This document shows, piece after piece, positions 53,347 to 62,377 of a DNA stretch of 64,000 bases (the stretch's first letter is position 1; each line of letters starts with the position of its first letter). The notes below the pieces were generated by a model. It saw nothing but the letters and a program-made list of their open reading frames with translations, ran no database searches and was not told the origin of the DNA. The stretch is from contig NZ_LT556036.1 of assembly GCF_900079775.1 (NCBI RefSeq), positions 299,270 through 363,269 of the forward strand. Direction: 5' to 3'. The DNA is from Leyella lascolaii (GTDB lineage: Bacteria > Bacteroidota > Bacteroidia > Bacteroidales > Bacteroidaceae). The translations under genes and the position numbers were made by a program.

Positions 53347-54189
53347 CTAAAATTTTGAAGCGTCTTTATTCCAAAGGAAAGGAAATAATAAATGAAGATG
53401 GTTTGATATAAATGTTGTTATTGCTGAAATCAAACCATAATGTCTCTTTTTATAAATAAAGAACTCAAAAGGATTTGCACCATTACCACCTGGACGATAT
53501 AAGTATTTTACACGTTTATAAAACGGAATATTTTTGTCACACCACTTAGGCAGTTTGTCATGGCTATCACATATTCCACAAGCTATATCAGCAATATATG
53601 ATTGTATCCCTAATTTTTTTGCTCTTAATCCATAGTCAGTATCTCCGATTGCATGATGAAAAATAGGATCATTTTTACCCACCAACTTGTAAACATGGCG
53701 AGGAATTAAAACAATATTTCCATTGAATGTGTCGCAAGGGGTAATGCCATCTATTCTTGAAATCAAACCTGTGTGTTTGTCTCTGCCTCCGTAGGTGACT
53801 TTTCTTTTTTTGTTGTCTAAAGTATAACCTACTATGATGGAATAATCACCCATTTTATCAGAGGTAGACAATAAGGAAACGATAGCTGTCTCAAATAAAA
53901 TAGTATCATCATTTAGCCACAGGTAATAGTCGTAATCCTTTTTCTCGGCCACGCACCATGCCTCATACATGCCTCTATTCCAAAACAGATTTCCATCACC
54001 TTTGATGATGTTGGTTTGTGGATAATGTATCCTAATAGCCTCAACTGTTCCATCAGTACAACCGTCATCTGTTAGATAAACCTCTATTTCTACAGCATTC
54101 GGCAATTGTTGGGCATACAGATTTTTTAAACATGCCAACGTTTTCTCCTTGCGATTATGAACTGTAATTAATATAGCTATCTTCTTCAT
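53347..54189 (-). CDS. Family 2 glycosyltransferase
   Basis: A protein of about 280 residues from the ATG at 54189 (KKIAILITVHNRKEKTLACL); the longer frame would run further into the polymerase gene. VYLTDDGCTDGTVEAIR and DYYLWLNDDTILFETAIV carry the nucleotide and metal sites. A GNIVLIPRHVYKLVG block suggests a rhamnosyltransferase-like member. The start overlaps the end of the polymerase gene by 35 bases. Confidence 0.85.
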   Translation of the reverse strand: MKKIAILITVHNRKEKTLACLKNLYAQQLPNAVEIEVYLTDDGCTDGTVEAIRIHYPQTNIIKGDGNLFWNRGMYEAWCVAEKKDYDYYLWLNDDTILFETAIVSLLSTSDKMGDYSIIVGYTLDNKKRKVTYGGRDKHTGLISRIDGITPCDTFNGNIVLIPRHVYKLVGKNDPIFHHAIGDTDYGLRAKKLGIQSYIADIACGICDSHDKLPKWCDKNIPFYKRVKYLYRPGGNGANPFEFFIYKKRHYGLISAITTFISNHLHLLFPFLWNKDASKF

Positions 54190-55357
54190 ATTCTTCATCT
54201 GTTTGCAATGAATAATCAATGAACAATAGACTCCAGAAAAGTGGATAACTCAGATAGTACTCTCCATTTAGCAAAATGATAATTATTAAAAGAAACACTA
54301 TCTTTTGCAATAAAGTATTGTCAAAAAGTTTTTTTAATACACAGGTGTAATAACAAATTATTGCTACTAAACCAAACATATTGATTGAACCTGTGAAACC
54401 ATTACTAATACCTTCCAAATGCTTTCCAAGAGAACCATATCTCATTTCCATTAAAAAACCATTACCTATAATTGGGTGCTTTATGATGTTTTGATAATCG
54501 AGGTAAAATGAACCCATTCGAGACCACGACAATTCACCCTCTTTCAATTTCATAGTAGCCGCATATTCTTCGGATATTTTGTCACCTAAGAACGATAGAT
54601 ATGAAAATAATCCTATTATGAACAAAGTAACCGTTAATAATAAAGTATATTTGGTAGCAAAAGGTAAATCACTTGTAATTAGAATATATGCCAAGAGAAT
54701 GGCAAATGCGATATATCCTGTGGTACTTTGGGTTGAAATGAGTGTAATAATCAAGACGACGCATTCTTTCCGATAATTATTCCAGAGATACTTGATGTTA
54801 TTGATATATAAGAGTGGAACAATCATTATATACCCTTGAAATGCACCGGGTTCCCAAAACATTCCAGAATTTCTACTTAAACCTGAACCTGTTGGTATTG
54901 TGTTATACAAAAATAGGGTTTTATACCTATCAAAATTGACCCCCACTGGACCAATAACAATCTGGATTGAAAAGAATAGCAGACTAATCAGTGCCAACCA
55001 ATACATCACCCGTAAATAAGTATATCTCATTGATGATTGCAAGTACCCGACAACGAGAAATGCTAAATACAACTTAAACAGAAAGTTTATGTTTGCTGGT
55101 ATTGATACTTGTGGCAAAATTAAATATTGCATAGTCATAAGGAATAGAAATCCCCCAATCCATAAGCATAAATCTTTGGAAAACAGAAAAGTCCTATGCG
55201 CTATGCAGATGGCCAACATTGCAATGGCCATAATAATCGAACTCCATTCGGAACCATATATGAATATAGGATTGCCACTTACACATAAGAATAGAAATAC
55301 TACTATGTACTGTGTATTGGTAGGCCTTATCCTATTTTGAATTTCAATGTAATACAT
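54155..55357 (-). CDS. O-antigen/capsule polymerase (Wzy-like)
   Basis: A 400-residue protein with about ten to twelve hydrophobic segments and a large hydrophilic loop (about residues 260-330, with RMGSFYLDYQNIIKHPIIGN, a common Wzy feature). Wzy joins repeat units on the periplasmic side of the inner membrane. It overlaps the acetyltransferase gene by one base and lies beside the Wzx-type gene, supporting a Wzx/Wzy pathway. Confidence 0.8.
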   Translation of the reverse strand: MYYIEIQNRIRPTNTQYIVVFLFLCVSGNPIFIYGSEWSSIIMAIAMLAICIAHRTFLFSKDLCLWIGGFLFLMTMQYLILPQVSIPANINFLFKLYLAFLVVGYLQSSMRYTYLRVMYWLALISLLFFSIQIVIGPVGVNFDRYKTLFLYNTIPTGSGLSRNSGMFWEPGAFQGYIMIVPLLYINNIKYLWNNYRKECVVLIITLISTQSTTGYIAFAILLAYILITSDLPFATKYTLLLTVTLFIIGLFSYLSFLGDKISEEYAATMKLKEGELSWSRMGSFYLDYQNIIKHPIIGNGFLMEMRYGSLGKHLEGISNGFTGSINMFGLVAIICYYTCVLKKLFDNTLLQKIVFLLIIIILLNGEYYLSYPLFWSLLFIDYSLQTDEEYEEDSYINYSS

Positions 55358-56055
55358 TATTGAAATTTTACGCCTCTTTTGACTTTAAGCCTTTCCAGCA
55401 ATTCTTTATCTTGTGTATCCATTGTATCGACACCTATTGATTTTTTCCCTAAATAATAGGTGGAAAATAACTCTTCCAAGTAATCTCTTGAAAACCTTTC
55501 ATTTTCAGGATAAAGAATTTTTTCGTGTTCCAATATTTGTTCCAATGTAAAAACGGAAGCAATAATTTTAGCAGGGCTCCCAACTGCTACTGCATATGGA
55601 GGGATTTCTTTATTGACCAAAGAATTTGCCCCTATTACGGCACCTCTACCGATATGACTTTTTGCTATTAATGTACAGTTAGCTCCAATCCATACACTTT
55701 CTTCCACGATAATGTCTGTTTCTAAATCGTTTATATGGCTCTCATCCAATAATACTTCGGGAATACCGACAGTAGGCCTATGATTACCAGTCACTACAAG
55801 GCAATTAATCGAGATTGTTGTGTATTTTTTTACAATGAATTTTCCAGTAGTGTTTATTAAATATAATCCTTCTCGTATTTTCGAGTGGTCAGAAAAATAG
55901 CAGTTACTCGGATTGGCTATCGTCATTGGAGGATGTACTTGAGTGTTAAAGCCAATGTACCCATATATGCTTCGGTCTTTTATCTGGACATATCTTTTCC
56001 ATGCGTTCTTAACTGCATACCTTATTGAACGCAAAATCGTTATAAACCTCATCAT
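55357..56055 (-). CDS. Hexapeptide-repeat acetyltransferase
   Basis: A 232-residue protein with left-handed beta-helix repeats: TTISINCLVVTGNHRP, VWIGANCTLIAKSHIGRGAV and IGANSLVNKEIPPYAVAVGSPAKII, the last being a typical hexapeptide ending. The family transfers acetyl groups from acetyl-CoA to sugars, often in O-antigen synthesis. The basic N-terminus (RSIRYAVKNAWKRYVQIKDR) is unassigned. Confidence 0.8.
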   Translation of the reverse strand: MMRFITILRSIRYAVKNAWKRYVQIKDRSIYGYIGFNTQVHPPMTIANPSNCYFSDHSKIREGLYLINTTGKFIVKKYTTISINCLVVTGNHRPTVGIPEVLLDESHINDLETDIIVEESVWIGANCTLIAKSHIGRGAVIGANSLVNKEIPPYAVAVGSPAKIIASVFTLEQILEHEKILYPENERFSRDYLEELFSTYYLGKKSIGVDTMDTQDKELLERLKVKRGVKFQ

Positions 56056-56058
56056 AAC

Positions 56059-57408
56059 CTACTTATTCCAAATACCTAATGCTTTTTTATTTAATAGTTT
56101 ATGAAGTTGTATCGTAAACACAATTGAATAAATAATATTGATAATAACCATTGAAATCACGACACCTATAGCCCCTATGTGTTTTCCCAAAAGTAATGAG
56201 AGCGGTATATGGCAAATCAACCCGACAAGGGTTATATAGGTTTGCAATTTGACTTTACCTATACCATTAATCAGTATAATTTGAAGTGCATCCCAAGCGT
56301 GAACTATCACAAACAATGCAACAACTACTGTCATAGTTAATGGAATTATTGCCCTATCTCCAATCCACAGTTTATAAGCAACTGGAGACAAAATCACCAT
56401 CAATATCACCCCTCCCAAAAGTATTGCATAAACTTTTCTCATTTTGCCGTATATCTGTTTCATCCAACTCCAATCATTTTTCATGTATGCATCCGTAAAT
56501 GCAGGCCACAATGGTGCTAGTATAATATTGAATGTCATAGAAGCTACGCCGATATATTTGTAGGCAATGTTATAGGATGTAACATCTGATGGCGACGAAA
56601 CATTACTTATTAAAATATTTGTAGCTTGATACAACACTATCATTTGTATTTGAATGATAAAGAATTTTATACCCAGATTAAGAATATCCTTTATATTGGA
56701 TTTATCAAAATACGATACAGATGGTTTGACTGGTTTGAGTTTACCTGTATATAATATAAAAGAACTTATCATCAACACCAAAGCCGGTATATATGATATA
56801 GCTGAAGCAAGATTGGTTAAGGAAGGTTTAGTAAATATGTTTAATAAATATATTACAATGACTGAGCATAGGTTTCCAATTACAGGAAATGCGGAAGCCA
56901 ATGCAACTTTTTGATGAGCGGATACCACAGCAGTAATAACATTAAATATCATTTGTAAGCTAAAGCACACAAGTAATATTGATACCACATGGCTTAACTC
57001 TTCATTGTAAATTTGACTAACATTTAAGAAAGAACTCCAGTCAACATAAGGTATAACGCATTCCCCAATCAAACATAGTGGTAAGAATATTATAAGCATC
57101 ACTATATAGGTGGTCGAAACCAAAGACTTTCCCTTTTCTATATCATTTTTAGCCAATGCCTCCGATAGTTTGTTTTTAAGTCCTAATGTTAATCCTACAT
57201 CAAAAAAATTAAGCCATAACATTATTGAAGAAATCGTTAGCCATATTCCATATAGTTCCTGTGATAGATACCCTAATGTCATGGGAACTAATATCAGTTG
57301 AATAAGAATGCTGACACCTTTTATAAAAATTGACCCAATCATATTCTTTTTCACTATCAAGCTTCTTCTATCACCCTTAGTGAAAAAATACTTAATATGC
57401 GCTAACAT
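56059..57408 (-). CDS. Lipid-linked oligosaccharide flippase (Wzx-like)
   Basis: A 449-residue protein with about 12 transmembrane helices, beginning FIKGVSILIQLILVPMTLGY as in polysaccharide flippases, followed by LWLNFFDVGLTLGLKNKLSE. It moves undecaprenyl-linked units across the inner membrane. Low GC and a position next to Wzy fit the variable centre of a capsule locus. Confidence 0.85.
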   Translation of the reverse strand: MLAHIKYFFTKGDRRSLIVKKNMIGSIFIKGVSILIQLILVPMTLGYLSQELYGIWLTISSIMLWLNFFDVGLTLGLKNKLSEALAKNDIEKGKSLVSTTYIVMLIIFLPLCLIGECVIPYVDWSSFLNVSQIYNEELSHVVSILLVCFSLQMIFNVITAVVSAHQKVALASAFPVIGNLCSVIVIYLLNIFTKPSLTNLASAISYIPALVLMISSFILYTGKLKPVKPSVSYFDKSNIKDILNLGIKFFIIQIQMIVLYQATNILISNVSSPSDVTSYNIAYKYIGVASMTFNIILAPLWPAFTDAYMKNDWSWMKQIYGKMRKVYAILLGGVILMVILSPVAYKLWIGDRAIIPLTMTVVVALFVIVHAWDALQIILINGIGKVKLQTYITLVGLICHIPLSLLLGKHIGAIGVVISMVIINIIYSIVFTIQLHKLLNKKALGIWNK

Positions 57409-57436
57409 ACGAACCTGTAAAGTTTATCAAATGTCA

Positions 57437-58507
57437 TTAATTACGTTTAGTGACATACCACTCAGCGAATGCTCTTAATCCAGCTCGCAATGGTGTAGAT
57501 GGCTTGAAGCCGAAATCTTGTTCCAAAGGCGTTGTGTCGGCGTATGTTACAGGAACATCACCTGGTTGCATCGGCACAAGCTCCTTGTACGCATCGAAAT
57601 CGTAATCTGTGGGCAACACTCCGGCACGAACCAGTTCCTCTTGCAAGATTGTCACAAAATCGAGTAGGTTTTCGGGGTTGTTGTTTCCTATATTATAGAT
57701 TTTGTACGGCGGTATTGGCAAGCCGTCTTCACCTTTGTGGCGTTCCGGTGCGTGTTGCATGACCCGAATGACACCCTCCACGATGTCGTCAATGTAGGTG
57801 AAATCGCGTTTGCAATTCCCGTAATTGAAGATTTTGATGATTTCACCCTTGACCAATTTGTCAGTAAAGCCGAAGTAGGCCATGTCTGGACGACCAGCCG
57901 GGCCATAGACGGTGAAGAAGCGCAAGCCTGTAGATGGAATATTGTACAGTTTGCTGTAAGCGTGTGCCATCAGTTCATTGCTTTTCTTAGTGGCCGCATA
58001 GAGGCTGACTGGATTATCCACTTTGTCATCGGTGCTGTAAGGCACTTTCTTGTTACTTCCATAAACGCTACTCGAACTTGCATAGACCAAATGCTCCACG
58101 CCCGTTTTGCCTTCATCATAAGAATGGCGACAAGCCTCCAAGATGTTGTAGAAACCAATGAGGTTGGAAGCAATGTATGCGTCAGGATTGGTGATGCTGT
58201 AACGTACTCCAGCTTGTGCGGCAAGGTTTACCACCACTTGTGGGTGATGTGCGGCAAAAAGTTGGCTGACTGTCGATTTGTCGGAAATGTCTCCTTTGAT
58301 GAAAGTAAAGGATGAATATGAAAGTAGTTCTTTCAACCTATCCTCTTTCAAGCGTACATCATAATAGTCGTTCATATTGTCGATGCCGACAACTTTCACA
58401 TCAACAAATTCCTGTAACAGCCTTTTGGCAAGGTTGGCACCGATAAAGCCCGCCACACCAGTGACAAGGATTGTTTTCCCTTTAAGAATTACATTTTTCG
58501 CTAACAT
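57437..58507 (-). CDS. UDP-glucuronate 4-epimerase-like NAD-dependent epimerase
   Basis: The start at 58507 (MLAKNVILKGKTILVTGVAG) gives 356 residues. GVAGFIGANLAKRLLQ is the NAD loop, SSSSVYG holds the catalytic serine, and YAATKKSNELMAHAYSKLYN holds the YxxxK pair. GFTDKLVKGEIIKIFNYGNCKRDFTYIDDI is typical of glucuronate epimerases. Together with the UDP-glucose dehydrogenase upstream it would make UDP-galacturonate. Confidence 0.85.
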   Translation of the reverse strand: MLAKNVILKGKTILVTGVAGFIGANLAKRLLQEFVDVKVVGIDNMNDYYDVRLKEDRLKELLSYSSFTFIKGDISDKSTVSQLFAAHHPQVVVNLAAQAGVRYSITNPDAYIASNLIGFYNILEACRHSYDEGKTGVEHLVYASSSSVYGSNKKVPYSTDDKVDNPVSLYAATKKSNELMAHAYSKLYNIPSTGLRFFTVYGPAGRPDMAYFGFTDKLVKGEIIKIFNYGNCKRDFTYIDDIVEGVIRVMQHAPERHKGEDGLPIPPYKIYNIGNNNPENLLDFVTILQEELVRAGVLPTDYDFDAYKELVPMQPGDVPVTYADTTPLEQDFGFKPSTPLRAGLRAFAEWYVTKRN

Positions 58508-58511
58508 ACTC

Positions 58512-59828
58512 TTAATCCCTCCTGAATATATCGCGTGTATAAACCTTTTCCTGCACATCGTCCAAGCTGGCATCATAGCGGTTAGCGATAATCACTTGGC
58601 TTTGTGACTTGAATGCCTGCAAGTTATTAACTACACGGCTTCCGAAGAATGTGCTACCATCTTCCAAAGTAGGCTCATAAATTATCACTTCCGCGCCCTT
58701 TGCCTTGATGCGCTTCATCACGCCCTGTATGGCCGATTGCCTGAAATTGTCAGAATTGAACTTCATTGTCAGGCGGTAGATGCCCACTACACATCCATGC
58801 TCCTTGCTGACATCAAAGCTGCTGTTTTCACTGTAATAGCCTGCTTTGTGCAACACAGCATCGGCGATGAAGTCCTTGCGGGTACGGTTGCTTTCCACTA
58901 TGGCGGTCATCATGTTTTGCGGCACGTCCTGGTAGTTTGCGAGCAATTGCTTGGTGTCTTTGGGGAGGCAGTAGCCGCCATAGCCGAAAGACGGGTTGTT
59001 GTAATGGGTGCCTATGCGAGGGTCGAGGCCGACGCCCTCGATGATGGCGCGGGAATCGAGTCCTTTCACCTCGGCGTAAGTGTCTAATTCGTTGAAGTAG
59101 CTCACGCGCAGGGCAAGGTAGGTGTTGGCGAAGAGTTTCACCGCCTCGGCCTCCTTCATGCCCATGAACAACGTAGGAATGTCCTCCTTGATTGCGCCCT
59201 CTTGCAGCAGTGCAGCAAATGTGTGGGCGGCTTGTTCCATCCTGCCGATGTCGGTGATTGCTTGTATTGCCTCATTTTCCTCGGCGAAACGCTCGTCCAT
59301 CAGCTTCGGGTAGCCCACGATGATGCGGCTCGGATAGAGGTTGTCATAAAGTGCCTTGCTTTCGCGCAGGAACTCTGGCGAGAAGAGCAGGTTGAACTGC
59401 TTTACACCTTTCCGGGCGTATTTCACGTAAAGGCTGCGGCAGTAACCCACAGGGATGGTGCTCTTGATGACCATCACAGCGTCGGGGTTGACGCTCAGCA
59501 CGAGGTCTATGACATCCTCGATATGGTGGGTGTCGAAGTGGTTGAGCGCAGGGTCGTAATTCGTCGGCGCGGCAATCACCACAAAGTCAGCATCGGAGTA
59601 TGCCTTTGCTCCGTCCAGCGTCGCGGTCAGGTTCAAAGGCTTTTCGGCCAGATATTTCTCGATATATTCGTCCTGAATGGGCGACTTACGTTGGTTGATG
59701 AGGTCAACTTTCTCGGGGATTACGTCCACCGCCGTCACTTGGTGGTGTTGCGACAGGAGCGTGGCGATTGATAGCCCCACATAGCCGGTACCGGCCACAG
59801 CAATTTTAATATCGTTAAGATTTTTCAT
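58512..59828 (-). CDS. ugd: UDP-glucose 6-dehydrogenase
   Basis: A 438-residue protein if read from the ATG at 59828: the NAD loop [30 protein letters not shown], and the catalytic-cysteine region [16 protein letters not shown]. It oxidises UDP-glucose to UDP-glucuronate, the substrate of the neighbouring epimerase. The frame upstream of this ATG is open and continuous with an HD-domain protein (to 61256), so a 914-residue fusion is possible. The sharp change in GC at the junction suggests the native start is used. Confidence 0.85.
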   Translation of the reverse strand: MKNLNDIKIAVAGTGYVGLSIATLLSQHHQVTAVDVIPEKVDLINQRKSPIQDEYIEKYLAEKPLNLTATLDGAKAYSDADFVVIAAPTNYDPALNHFDTHHIEDVIDLVLSVNPDAVMVIKSTIPVGYCRSLYVKYARKGVKQFNLLFSPEFLRESKALYDNLYPSRIIVGYPKLMDERFAEENEAIQAITDIGRMEQAAHTFAALLQEGAIKEDIPTLFMGMKEAEAVKLFANTYLALRVSYFNELDTYAEVKGLDSRAIIEGVGLDPRIGTHYNNPSFGYGGYCLPKDTKQLLANYQDVPQNMMTAIVESNRTRKDFIADAVLHKAGYYSENSSFDVSKEHGCVVGIYRLTMKFNSDNFRQSAIQGVMKRIKAKGAEVIIYEPTLEDGSTFFGSRVVNNLQAFKSQSQVIIANRYDASLDDVQEKVYTRDIFRRD

Positions 59829-61256
59829 AAATTTATTTTTCACAAGAAACTTAATATCCTCTATAATACCATCTTTTGTTATGGCGCGTTCTTCCGAGAA
59901 CAGTTTTTTCTCGATGAATATATATTTGAAAGTACGGTCTTTGTAATCATTATGCATTTCAGGCATTCCTAATTGGGTAAAGTCAACAATTCTGTCTTTA
60001 TTGAAATAGATATAGACTTGATCTTTTTTAATATATTTGATAGAAGGCGTACTTTCACAATTAAAAACATCAACTTGATACGAATCTCTAATCCGATTTA
60101 CTATCGCATCATATATCGCTCCAGTATCAGTCATAACCCTATCACTAATTTCCTTGCCCAACATGGCAACCATTTCGGAATACGTCTTCCACAATGGAAT
60201 GTACTTATATCGGCGTGACATCCATTCGTCAAAGGTCGGTATTTGATTCTTGTGTATTTTCATTAGATGTATGATGTCATCATCAGACAACATATATACT
60301 TTCATGCCACAACAAACTTCTACCTCCCTATAAAAAGATTCATAGTTGAAGAGTTGTTCCCTCTTCAATTTTCCATCAGGTTGTAAACATTCAACCAATT
60401 TCTTTATAGAATCCTTAAAGATTTTTTGCTCATATACAACTTGGTGATGCTTGAAAATCCAATTTTGCTGAAAATTCTTATTTTCTATCAAAGCGCGAAT
60501 TTCATACAATGCACTTTTGGAATAGGCTATTTGCCACTTACCTTCATACTTGTATAATATGATTGAACGAATAATACGTTCTACATCAACAGAGTTGCTC
60601 TGATAACCAGACGCCCAACTGTCTCTGCAGATATAGTCAAACTTGTCCGCATCAATTACATCTCCATGCAACAATGATATGAAACAATCTTCCAATGATT
60701 TCTCTGGAGTTCCATATTTGAACCCCATTATCATTCTGCCAACAAGAGTAGGGTCGCCATTTAATTTTATGATTGATTCGTAATAAGTTGTAATGCAAAG
60801 AAGAGCCGAAATGATTTCGTGTTGTTTTACATCTGTATTTTCAAGGTCTATCGCATTTAATCCGTTATCTTCCTGTCTTTCAAAAAGTGCTTTTTTATAG
60901 ATGCTGAAGAGTTTTCCGGGAGTTCCAAAATGCTCTTCCAGCGTGTGAGAAAACGGTGAATGACCAACATCATGCAATAAACAAGCTATCAAAAAGGTCG
61001 TTTCTAAAGTTTCACTCAACACCAACTCAGGGTTATTTCCCTTTATAGCTTCAACGAACTTCTTGCCTATTTGATACACACCAAGTGAATGGACAAAGCG
61101 ATCATGGCGTGCACACGGGAATAACGACCTTGAAGATAATTGCTCTATACGTCTCAGACGCTGAAAATTTGGAGTGTCTATAAATGAACTACAGAAACTC
61201 TCCGGCACCGTAATATAACCATGTACCGTATCAAGGAAAGTTTTATATTTTTCCAT
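59829..61256 (-). CDS. HD-domain phosphohydrolase (SAMHD1/dGTPase-like), in frame with ugd and without its own stop
   Basis: A 476-residue N-terminal block with the HD metal-site pattern of SAMHD1-like dNTPases: [10 protein letters not shown] at 51-60, [18 protein letters not shown] at 93-110 and [17 protein letters not shown] at 202-218. Its C-terminal region ([16 protein letters not shown] segment, then [15 protein letters not shown]) resembles the tail of that family. There is no stop before the ugd ATG. Low GC contrasts with ugd. It may hydrolyse deoxynucleotides and act in defence, or be a decayed guest gene. Start chosen at ATG 61256, which overlaps the previous gene by 14 bases. Confidence 0.75.
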
Positions 61257-61575
61257 CTTGAATAAATTCTCTTATGATTCGAGATAGGATTGAGCGGGTA
61301 TCAAAGTCCAGTTTGTAAAATTCACGTATAAAACGGTTCTGGATTTGACTATTTTTAGACAGCTTAATTATGCTCATCCCAGAAACTGTATTTTGATTTG
61401 CCAGTGCCAATGCCCTATTCGTTGCTTGAAGCGATAATCTCACCGAGATGAATTGGTCGGTTTCGCTTACCCTATTCATGATGGCTCTGAAATTTGAGAT
61501 AGAGATTGAATCTATTTTATATCCTTCTACGTAAACCGAACCTATTATCTCTGTTATTTCTATCGTTTTATACAT
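61243..61575 (-). CDS. Small protein of unknown function preceding the HD-domain gene
   Basis: A 110-residue protein that overlaps the HD-domain start by 14 bases, indicating a coupled two-gene module. It is helical and basic in the C-terminal half ([20 protein letters not shown]). No family is recognised. The AT-rich composition matches the HD gene rather than the capsule genes around it. A gene-free 114-base AT-rich stretch lies upstream, without a clear TAnnTTTG box. Confidence 0.6.
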   Translation of the reverse strand: MYKTIEITEIIGSVYVEGYKIDSISISNFRAIMNRVSETDQFISVRLSLQATNRALALANQNTVSGMSIIKLSKNSQIQNRFIREFYKLDFDTRSILSRIIREFIQDGKI

Positions 61576-61689
61576 TTCAATATATTTTATGTATCAAATT
61601 TTTATCAATACTTGCGTTCTGACATCGTATATCTGCAAGGATAACTCCGTCATTTTCTCAGGGCTATGCAGCTTTTTTTATTCTGATCT

Positions 61690-62364
61690 CTACGTTTGTA
61701 TCTTTTTTTGCAACACAGTTTTTAATGTTTCCAGACTATGGAGGTCTGACCCACTGTAATCGTACATTCCTACTTTTTTCAACTTATAGGCTTTCTTCTG
61801 AACGCCCTTGCCGTATAATCCATGAAGCGAGAACAAGTTGAGCTGGAACTTTATGTTCGTAGATTTCAACCGTTTGTAGTCATCATCTTCCATGTATATA
61901 TACCGCTCGGGATGCGCTAATATGGGGTAGTAGCCTTTGGATTTGATGCGGAGCAGAATGTTTTGCAATCCCATTGGAGGATTGAAGTAGCTCGTTTCTA
62001 CCAACAGATGTTTTCCGTCTTTTCCTAATGGCAGTAGATCGTTCTGTTCCAATCGTTCCTCAAAGAGTTTGTCAAGCATGTTCTCGGCTGCAAGGTGCAG
62101 GGTGACATGTCCACTGTATGCAACTTGTAGTTCGGCAAAACGATTGCGCAGGTGACAGGTTGTGTTGGGTATGTCCTCCATGATATGCGGTGTGAGCCAC
62201 ACCTCTTTAATACCTAATCGCTCGTATTCGGCGAGGATTTGCAGAGCTTCTTCCATCGTTTGCACACCGTCGTCCACGCCTGGTAGGATATGGCTGTGCC
62301 AGTCCGTAAAATCACGGAAAAAACCACTTTCTTCCAACGTCTGTTTCTTTCGGAATGGCCACAT
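61690..62364 (-). CDS. CpsB/YwqE-type tyrosine-protein phosphatase
   Basis: A 224-residue PHP-fold protein: TDWHSHILPGVDDGVQTMEE metal ligands at the N-terminus, LTPHIMEDIPNTT, LLVETSYFNPP, LAHPERYIYME, and the ending SGSDLHS. In polysaccharide loci these manganese-dependent enzymes dephosphorylate the partner BY-kinase. It follows the kinase gene by 13 bases, a typical pairing. Confidence 0.9.
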   Translation of the reverse strand: MWPFRKKQTLEESGFFRDFTDWHSHILPGVDDGVQTMEEALQILAEYERLGIKEVWLTPHIMEDIPNTTCHLRNRFAELQVAYSGHVTLHLAAENMLDKLFEERLEQNDLLPLGKDGKHLLVETSYFNPPMGLQNILLRIKSKGYYPILAHPERYIYMEDDDYKRLKSTNIKFQLNLFSLHGLYGKGVQKKAYKLKKVGMYDYSGSDLHSLETLKTVLQKKIQT

Positions 62365-62377
62365 TGTTCCTCAATCT

